Below, piece by piece: positions 5,126 to 8,777 of a stretch of DNA of 25,100 nt. The stretch is from the IMG/VR virus record IMGVR_UViG_3300036820_000627, positions 1 to 25,100 of that record. One strand, 5' to 3'. Source of the DNA: a virus. Position 1 is the first letter of the stretch. Each line of letters opens with the position of its first letter. A program made the position numbers and the translations under genes. The notes beneath the pieces are model-generated. The model worked only from the letters and a program-made list of their open reading frames with translations. It was not told the origin of the DNA and did no database searches.

Positions 5126-5200
5126 TAGGCGGCCCCGGACTCGAACCGGGAAACGGCGCATTTTGAGTGCGCCAGCTTTACCGATTAGCGTTAGCCACCC
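5126..5200 (-). tRNA. tRNA with Leu anticodon CAA but a class I variable loop
   Basis: Acceptor 5127-5133 pairs with 5194-5200, perfect T arm 5134-5150, anticodon stem GCGCA/TGCGC with loop CTCAAAA giving CAA, discriminator A. The variable region is only five bases (5151-5155), whereas bacterial Leu tRNAs have a long arm, as the two other Leu genes here do. The D stem is only about three pairs. Either an atypical Leu tRNA or a tRNA charged with another amino acid. Confidence 0.75.
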
Positions 5201-5201
5201 G

Positions 5202-5273
5202 TGCGCCACGAGGGACTTGAACCCCCAGCCAAAAGATTAAGAGTCTTCTGCTCTGCCATTGAGCTAGCGGCGC
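5202..5273 (-). tRNA. tRNA-Lys(CTT)
   Basis: Acceptor 5203-5209/5267-5273, anticodon loop CTCTTAA giving CTT, discriminator A. One base from the previous tRNA. Confidence 0.9.
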
Positions 5274-5305
5274 AAGATTAGAACTGCGCGGACCACTGGG
5301 CGACG

Positions 5306-5485
5306 TTATAGGTGGACGCACACCAGCATCGCGTCCGCCAGGTGCCCCGGTACGGCCTGGCTGGTGTCGATGAACACCGGCTCGGAGCATCGCGAGCATT
5401 CCCTGACCGCGAGTTCTTCATATTCGGGGACCTGCATGTCCGCGACGCGCCACACCAGCCGCACGCCGCGCTCAGTGTGGGACAT
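5306..5485 (-). CDS. Small CxxC hypothetical protein inside the tRNA array
   Basis: This 59-residue ORF runs from ATG at 5485 to TAA at 5306-5308. The sequence begins MSHTERGVRLVWRVADMQVP and includes CSRC with a preceding acidic stretch and a later cysteine near the C-terminus, so metal binding is possible. The start is supported by TAGACT seven bases upstream, a leaderless-type promoter. It fills the 234-base gap between tRNA-Gly(TCC) and tRNA-Lys(CTT) and lies on the same strand as the tRNAs. No family is recognised. Confidence 0.65.
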   Translation of the reverse strand: MSHTERGVRLVWRVADMQVPEYEELAVRECSRCSEPVFIDTSQAVPGHLADAMLVCVHL

Positions 5486-5498
5486 GGTGCCCAGTCTA
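5486..5498 (-). promoter_or_regulatory. Leaderless-type -10 box for the 5306-5485 gene
   Basis: On the minus strand TAGACT followed by seven bases precedes ATG at 5485. Confidence 0.5.
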
Positions 5499-5507
5499 AG
5501 CCTAAAG

Positions 5508-5578
5508 AGCGGATGAGGAGAATCGGACTCCTGTCCTTAGTTTGGAAGACTACTGCTCTGCCATTGAGCTACATCCGC
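5508..5578 (-). tRNA. tRNA-Gly(TCC)
   Basis: A perfect acceptor (5509-5515/5572-5578), perfect T arm with loop TCCGATT, anticodon loop CTTCCAA giving TCC on a 4-bp stem, U73. Completes the Gly set. Confidence 0.88.
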
Positions 5579-5583
5579 ATGGG

Positions 5584-5655
5584 TAGGTCCCGCAGGTATC
5601 GAGCCTGCCTACGCCGGGCTTCAACCGGCTGCTAATCCGTCTCAGCTAGAGACCC
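5584..5655 (-). tRNA. tRNA-Phe(GAA)
   Basis: Acceptor 5585-5591/5649-5655 with wobbles, perfect T stem (loop CTCGATA), anticodon loop TTGAAGC giving GAA, A73. Confidence 0.9.
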
Positions 5656-5659
5656 ATGG

Positions 5660-5731
5660 TCGGGAACCTCAGAGTCGAACTGAGTTTGCCCTGCTCCCAA
5701 AGCAGGCGGGTTGCCGTCTCCCTCGCTCCCG
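5660..5731 (-). tRNA. tRNA-Pro(TGG)
   Basis: Acceptor 5661-5667/5725-5731 with the C1-G72 pair typical of bacterial Pro, anticodon loop TTTGGGA giving TGG, A73. Confidence 0.92.
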
Positions 5732-5732
5732 G

Positions 5733-5808
5733 TCGGGCTGGCCGGATTCGAACCGGCGGCCTCCTCGCCCCCAGCGAGGCGCGCTGAGCCAAACTGCGCT
5801 ACAGCCCG
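5733..5808 (-). tRNA. tRNA-Pro(GGG)
   Basis: A perfect acceptor with C1-G72 (5734-5740/5802-5808), perfect T arm, anticodon loop CTGGGGG giving GGG. It follows the permuted tRNA directly. Confidence 0.92.
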
Positions 5809-5810
5809 TT

Positions 5811-5907
5811 AACGGGGAGTACTCTATCCGCTGAGCTACCAGGGGCCAGGACCGGAGTCCCTTATTTTGCCCCCGGGCGGGATTCGAACCCGCGACCTCT
5901 CCCCTCG
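5811..5907 (-). tRNA. Circularly permuted tRNA-Arg, probable anticodon TCG
   Basis: On the minus strand the 3' half comes first (5907-5869). It starts CGAGGGGAG, then a 5-base variable loop, a perfect T arm (5877-5893, loop TTCGAAT) and the 3' acceptor strand CCGGGGG. After a 22-base linker (5868-5847) comes the 5' half (5846-5811): acceptor CCCCTGG, TA, D arm GCTC...GAGT and anticodon 5' stem CTCCC. The halves pair at all seven acceptor positions (plus G-1:C73) and all five anticodon-stem positions. Joining at the nick gives loop CGTCGAG, so anticodon TCG, the one Arg codon-box reader missing from the array; position 33 would be G. The Arg-type D loop agrees. The linker holds a GGAC-TCCG-GTCC hairpin of UNCG type. 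Confidence 0.6.
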
Positions 5908-5980
5908 TCGGGACCCCCGGAGCCGAACCGGGTATCTCCTGTTCCCGAAACAGGCGGATTAACCGTCTTCCTCGGTCCCG
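5908..5980 (-). tRNA. tRNA-Pro(CGG)
   Basis: A perfect acceptor with C1-G72 (5909-5915/5974-5980), perfect T stem, anticodon loop TTCGGGA giving CGG, A73. Its 3' end (5908) abuts the permuted 3' half with no spacer. Confidence 0.92.
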
Positions 5981-6076
5981 AACGGTGCCAGGAGCACGGG
6001 TACCTCGCGCCCTGGCCACCTACACACTTCTGCCGCTCGGCTTCGCCTCCGTGTGCTAGGGATGCGCCTGGCGTAC

Positions 6077-6152
6077 TGGCACCCCGGCGAGTCCGAATTG
6101 AACGGACGACAGGTCTTGGGGACCTGCTGTGATGCCTGCGCCTACCCAGGGC
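6077..6152 (-). tRNA. Aberrant tRNA with anticodon CCA (Trp-like), encoded CCA
   Basis: The T arm is perfect (6091-6107, loop TTCAATT). The anticodon stem CAGGT/ACCTG closes loop CCCCAAG (CCA, C33). Acceptor GCCCTGG pairs with 3' CCGGGGT, followed by G73 and encoded CCA (6077-6079). There are three extra bases between T arm and acceptor, only two variable-loop bases, and no recognisable D arm. A canonical tRNA-Trp lies at 6434-6505, so this is a second, degenerate or specialised one. Confidence 0.55.
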
Positions 6153-6164
6153 CGTATACCAGAG

Positions 6165-6236
6165 TGGAGAAGCCGGGAATCGAACCCGGTGCGGCGACGC
6201 TTGCGGGGCGTGCCCGGTACCTTACCTGTCATCCCC
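6165..6236 (-). tRNA. tRNA-Ala(CGC), C33
   Basis: Acceptor 6166-6172 pairs at six of seven positions with 6230-6236, perfect T arm, anticodon loop CCCGCAA giving CGC with C33 on a 4-bp stem, A73. The D arm is weak (GGT/ACC). Confidence 0.75.
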
Positions 6237-6240
6237 ATTG

Positions 6241-6314
6241 TGGAGCCTAGGGGATTCGAACCCCTGACCTTTTGCATGCCATGCAAGCGCTCTACCAAGC
6301 TGAGCTAAGGCCCC
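6241..6314 (-). tRNA. tRNA-Ala(GGC)
   Basis: Acceptor 6242-6248/6308-6314, perfect T arm, anticodon loop ATGGCAT giving GGC, A73. Confidence 0.9.
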
Positions 6315-6317
6315 ACG

Positions 6318-6369
6318 GCCGACGCGGGCAATGCCGCGGCGGCACGTCGGCAGGCATGGCGGCCTGCCG
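6318..6369. other. Two adjacent hairpins in tRNA spacer
   Basis: Two overlapping 7-bp inverted repeats (6318-6324 with 6345-6351, and 6348-6354 with 6363-6369) lie between tRNA-Trp and tRNA-Ala(GGC). The rest of 6315-6433 shows nothing else I can support. Confidence 0.35.
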
Positions 6370-6433
6370 TATTGTGCTCACGCTATGGACATATCAAGTG
6401 GTACCCAGCACGTTCACCCTCAGGTGGTGCTCG

Positions 6434-6505
6434 CAGGGACGGAGAGACTCGAACTCCCGACACGCAGTTTTGGAGGCTGCTGTTCTGCCACTGAACTACG
6501 TCCCT
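6434..6505 (-). tRNA. tRNA-Trp(CCA)
   Basis: A perfect acceptor (6435-6441/6499-6505), anticodon loop CTCCAAA giving CCA, G73 as in Trp. It is the first tRNA of the array in transcript order. Confidence 0.92.
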
Positions 6506-6513
6506 ATGTAAAT

Positions 6514-6551
6514 GAAAACCGCCCCTTCCGGGGGCTTTCCCCTGGGGCGGT
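6514..6551 (-). terminator. Intrinsic terminator between the phosphatase operon and tRNA array
   Basis: An 8-bp stem (6518-6525 with 6544-6551) is followed on the minus strand by TTTTCATTT. On the plus strand an alternative gcccc-ttcc-ggggc hairpin is followed by TTTCCCC, so it may act in both directions. Confidence 0.55.
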
Positions 6552-6573
6552 CGCTTCGTGCTCCTCCTCGGGG

Positions 6574-6687
6574 CTACATCGCGACCACTCCGCCGGTCCT
6601 GGGCTGGCTGTCTTCGCGCAGGATGGCAGCGAAAGACCGCGAGCACGGGTTCCCGTGTCGCGTTGCCTCGGCCTGCCAGAACATCAT
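6574..6687 (-). CDS. 37-residue hypothetical protein
   Basis: The ORF runs from ATG at 6687 (a second ATG follows at once) to TAG at 6574-6576 and begins MMFWQAEATRHGNP. A TATCAT box six bases before the start marks it as leaderless, and a hairpin terminator follows about 20 bases after the stop. It stands alone between two terminators on the minus strand. No family is recognised, and short length limits confidence. Confidence 0.5.
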   Translation of the reverse strand: MMFWQAEATRHGNPCSRSFAAILREDSQPRTGGVVAM

Positions 6688-6699
6688 GTCCTCATGATA
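6688..6699 (-). promoter_or_regulatory. Leaderless-type -10 box for the 6574-6687 gene
   Basis: TATCAT on the minus strand, six bases, then ATG at 6687. Confidence 0.5.
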
Positions 6700-6732
6700 G
6701 GGCCTGCGCCGGGTGTGGCGCAACGGTATTTG

Positions 6733-6774
6733 CGGAGCCCGGCCGTGCCAGCGAACCGGCGCGGCCGGGCTCCG
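6733..6774 (-). terminator. Strong GC-rich hairpin after the phosphatase operon
   Basis: A perfect 13-bp stem (6733-6745 with 6762-6774) with a 16-base loop lies 150 bases after the stop of the phosphatase gene. No clear U-tract follows on the minus strand (GCAAATACC), so it may be an actinobacterial I-shaped terminator. The stretch 6775-6923 shows no supported gene. Confidence 0.5.
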
Positions 6775-6923
6775 TTAAAGCCGGCCCTATGTCCGGCACC
6801 GTGACGGGGAGACAGGGAGCCACATCTCAGCCGTGGCCGCTGGCCAGCACTGCCGCCCGGAGGCGGGGGCTGAACATCCCACCCCTCAGCGTCTCCCCTG
6901 CGGGAATTCCCGAGATCAGGCTA

Positions 6924-7346
6924 CTAGAAATCGCCCGGCGCAACCTGAAGGCAGGTCAGGCCGAGATCCTCGCGCCACATTCTGACCACTTTTGCCCGGT
7001 CATCAAGCACGCCCTCGACTTCGTAGATCCCCAGGACTTCCCGGTCGTAGAGCTCCCGCTTCGCGATCTGGTCGGGCCGCATGTCGCCGTCCTTGCGCAT
7101 CAGCAGCGGGAACCCGCACATGCGCAGGCCCGGCTCGCAGCCGAAGTCGTGCAGCCACCCTGTGGTCGCCTCGCGGCACTGCTCCATCCGGCCGGACATG
7201 TAGATCAGGCCAGACCGGGCCGCCAGGGCGCGGGCGACGGTGATGACCGGCCCGTTCGGGGCGTCCTCGCCGACGCGGGACCAGTCGTAGGGGGAGCGGT
7301 CGCCGGCGAGCGCGAGGGTACCGTCGATGTCGACGATCCAGGTCAT
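6924..7346 (-). CDS. HAD-family polynucleotide 3'-phosphatase (T4 Pnkp phosphatase-like)
   Basis: This 140-residue protein matches the phosphatase half of phage polynucleotide kinase/phosphatase. It has the HAD nucleophile motif DIDGT (D6, D8) followed by the family's RSPYDWSRVGED segment, SGR at 51-53 (motif II), RKDGDMRPD at 84-92 and the metal-binding DDR at 115-117. It would remove 3'-phosphates or 2',3'-cyclic phosphates from nicked nucleic acid, preparing ends for ligation. No N-terminal kinase domain is present. It is the last gene of a three-gene overlapping chain (ATGA with the 7343 gene) and lies just upstream of the tRNA array on the same strand. A role in tRNA end repair is suggested by context. 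Another HAD phosphatase role is possible. Confidence 0.82.
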   Translation of the reverse strand: MTWIVDIDGTLALAGDRSPYDWSRVGEDAPNGPVITVARALAARSGLIYMSGRMEQCREATTGWLHDFGCEPGLRMCGFPLLMRKDGDMRPDQIAKRELYDREVLGIYEVEGVLDDRAKVVRMWREDLGLTCLQVAPGDF

Positions 7347-7693
7347 GGCAGCGCGACGATCCTGGATTCCGGTACGGAGTAGACCTCGGCCGTATCGGAA
7401 TCCGCGCCGTCCGTGACCTTGACCACGGAGCGCGTGACGGGGTTCACCAGCTCAAGCGGGCCAGGCGGCAGGACCATGACCTTGCCCCGCCAGGCGGGGT
7501 CGCCAGCCAGGCCACTGAGGGCGGCCTGCATCTCCCTGATCTGGGCCGGGGAGATGGGGCTGGACTCGGAGCCGGTGAAATCGCCGCGCAGTTCCTCGTA
7601 GCTGGCGTCCGTCAGGCTGAGTGCCCGAACGTCGCCGCGGGACTCTTGACCCCACTCGCGGTCGCAGAGGTCGTAGAACTGGCTCAGCTTCAC
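7343..7693 (-). CDS. Small protein sharing a segment with the portal
   Basis: A 116-residue protein starting at GTG 7693, which overlaps the stop of the upstream gene (GTGA), and ending by ATGA overlap with the phosphatase gene. Residues 47-77 (SPAQIREMQAALSGLAGDPA onward to VLPPG) closely resemble portal residues 373-403 (TPSQIRELQDALNAIAGDQA onward to VLPGG). The rest (VVKVTDGADSDTAEVYSVPE) is unfamiliar. It may be a domesticated portal fragment or a protein that binds the same partner as that portal segment. No function is known. Confidence 0.75.
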   Translation of the reverse strand: MKLSQFYDLCDREWGQESRGDVRALSLTDASYEELRGDFTGSESSPISPAQIREMQAALSGLAGDPAWRGKVMVLPPGPLELVNPVTRSVVKVTDGADSDTAEVYSVPESRIVALP

Positions 7694-8013
7694 TGTGCGT
7701 CGGCCTCCAGTGCCAGTTCTTCCTTCAGGTCGTGGACCTGATTCGGGGTCGCGTTCCGGTCGATCTTCCGGGTGGCATCAGCCTGGCGCATGTAGGCGAC
7801 GGCCGCGGCCTGCGCCTGGAAGACGATCTTGCCGTCGGCGGTCCAGAGGGAGACGTTCGCCGGCTCGTCCGCCCACCTGATCGTGGCCGTGCTGGCCGAT
7901 GTCGCGCCGCGATGATAGTCCGGGTAGGCGGCGTAGACCAGAAGCTCCTCGTCCCGTCCGGCGATGCCGATGTACCAGTGGGTGTTGACGGAATTCTTGC
8001 CGTTTTCGGGCAT
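7690..8013 (-). CDS. Hypothetical protein, first gene of the phosphatase operon
   Basis: A 107-residue protein. The frame is open further upstream, but I place the start at ATG 8013 because AAGGAGGAG lies seven bases before it and the upstream codons look non-coding. It begins MPENGKNSVNTHWYIGIAGR and ends with a charged helix (HDLKEELALEADAQ). No domain is recognised. It overlaps the next gene by four bases and is divergent from the leaderless gene at 8087. Confidence 0.75.
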   Translation of the reverse strand: MPENGKNSVNTHWYIGIAGRDEELLVYAAYPDYHRGATSASTATIRWADEPANVSLWTADGKIVFQAQAAAVAYMRQADATRKIDRNATPNQVHDLKEELALEADAQ

Positions 8014-8073
8014 GCAGGGTCTCCTCCTTGGGTTTGATTTGCCGGGCGCGCGGCCATCCGGGCAGAACGGCCC

Positions 8074-8086
8074 TAAGCTTGCGCCT
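8074..8086 (+). promoter_or_regulatory. Leaderless-type -10 box for the 8087 gene
   Basis: TAAGCT at 8074-8079, seven bases, then GTG at 8087. No -35 or Shine-Dalgarno. Confidence 0.5.
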
Positions 8087-8491
8087 GTGCCTCTTGTCGC
8101 CCACGTCGTCCGCAGCAGTGACGGGCACGCCATCTGGATCACGGATACCCGGCTGCGGCACCTGCTCGCCGAGTGGTTTTTCGATGAGGTGTTCCCCGTG
8201 GCGACGCTGCACCTGACCTGCTGCCGGATCCCGGACTGGCTGTACCTCGTCGGCTTCGGCCGCGACAAGGATCCCGGGGAGTACAGCCTCCCGCGGCGGT
8301 GGTCTCTCGGTCACGCCCTGTTCTGGGTCGGTCAGCGGACCGCGGCCATCGGCTACCGCAACGGGAAGCGGGTGGCGGAGATCCCCGTGTCCGACGAGTT
8401 CGTGCTCGAGCATTTCCCGGACCTGCACGTGGACCTCTGGGGCGATGAGATGCGTAGCAAGCCGGACGATTCCGGGGAGGTGCGGCCCTGA
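8087..8491 (+). CDS. Hypothetical protein, leaderless
   Basis: A 134-residue protein starting at GTG 8087, preferred over upstream in-frame ATGs because it follows a TAAGCT box by seven bases and the upstream codons lie inside the divergent gene. It has the sequence VRSSDGHAIWITDTRLRHLL near the start and is rich in aromatic residues (LFWVGQRTAAIGYRNGKRVA). No domain is recognised. It interrupts the run of minus-strand genes. Confidence 0.7.
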   Translation: MPLVAHVVRSSDGHAIWITDTRLRHLLAEWFFDEVFPVATLHLTCCRIPDWLYLVGFGRDKDPGEYSLPRRWSLGHALFWVGQRTAAIGYRNGKRVAEIPVSDEFVLEHFPDLHVDLWGDEMRSKPDDSGEVRP

Positions 8492-8549
8492 CTCGGAGGT
8501 GATGTCCGCGAAGCGCTGGCACGCTGCTCGTCCCGCAGCGGCCAGCCGG

Positions 8550-8762
8550 TCACAGCGTCATGCCGGTTCGCATGACGCCCGTTGGCACCGGTTCCGTCTC
8601 GCCGGATGCCAGTACTGCGCCGGTTTCCGGATCGCGGTTCAGGAAGATGACGGGATGCCCGTCGTCGTGCACGAACACGATCCAGGACTTACCGTCTGGC
8701 TCCACGTAGCCCTGCCAGCCTGTCGTCCCGGGCGCATACCTGGTAACGGTGATGTTCTCCAC
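8550..8762 (-). CDS. Small hypothetical protein downstream of the portal gene
   Basis: A 70-residue protein. I choose GTG 8762 because AGGAGG lies eight bases upstream; GTG 8771 would overlap that ribosome binding site. The sequence (NITVTRYAPGTTGWQGYVEP, then WIVFVHDDGHPVIFLNRDPE) suggests a small beta-rich fold. It follows the portal gene by 15 bases on the same strand, so it is probably co-transcribed with it. Function unknown. Confidence 0.72.
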   Translation of the reverse strand: MENITVTRYAPGTTGWQGYVEPDGKSWIVFVHDDGHPVIFLNRDPETGAVLASGETEPVPTGVMRTGMTL

Positions 8763-8777
8763 GGCTCTCACCTCCTC

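Noticed and set aside
280-6505. CRISPR-like repetition in the array
   Set aside because: The repeated motif is the tRNA T arm (GGTTCGAAYCC-type), not a constant repeat with uniform spacers.
280-6505. Many short ORFs with peptides such as GFEPATSTL
   Set aside because: These are translations of tRNA T arms and anticodon arms in various frames.
6775-6923. Very short minus-strand ORFs (12-16 codons) after the phosphatase gene
   Set aside because: Too short, no convincing start signal or composition.
7690-8268. 192-residue version of the 7690 gene
   Set aside because: A strong AAGGAGGAG before ATG 8013 sets the start, and the upstream codons overlap the divergent leaderless gene.
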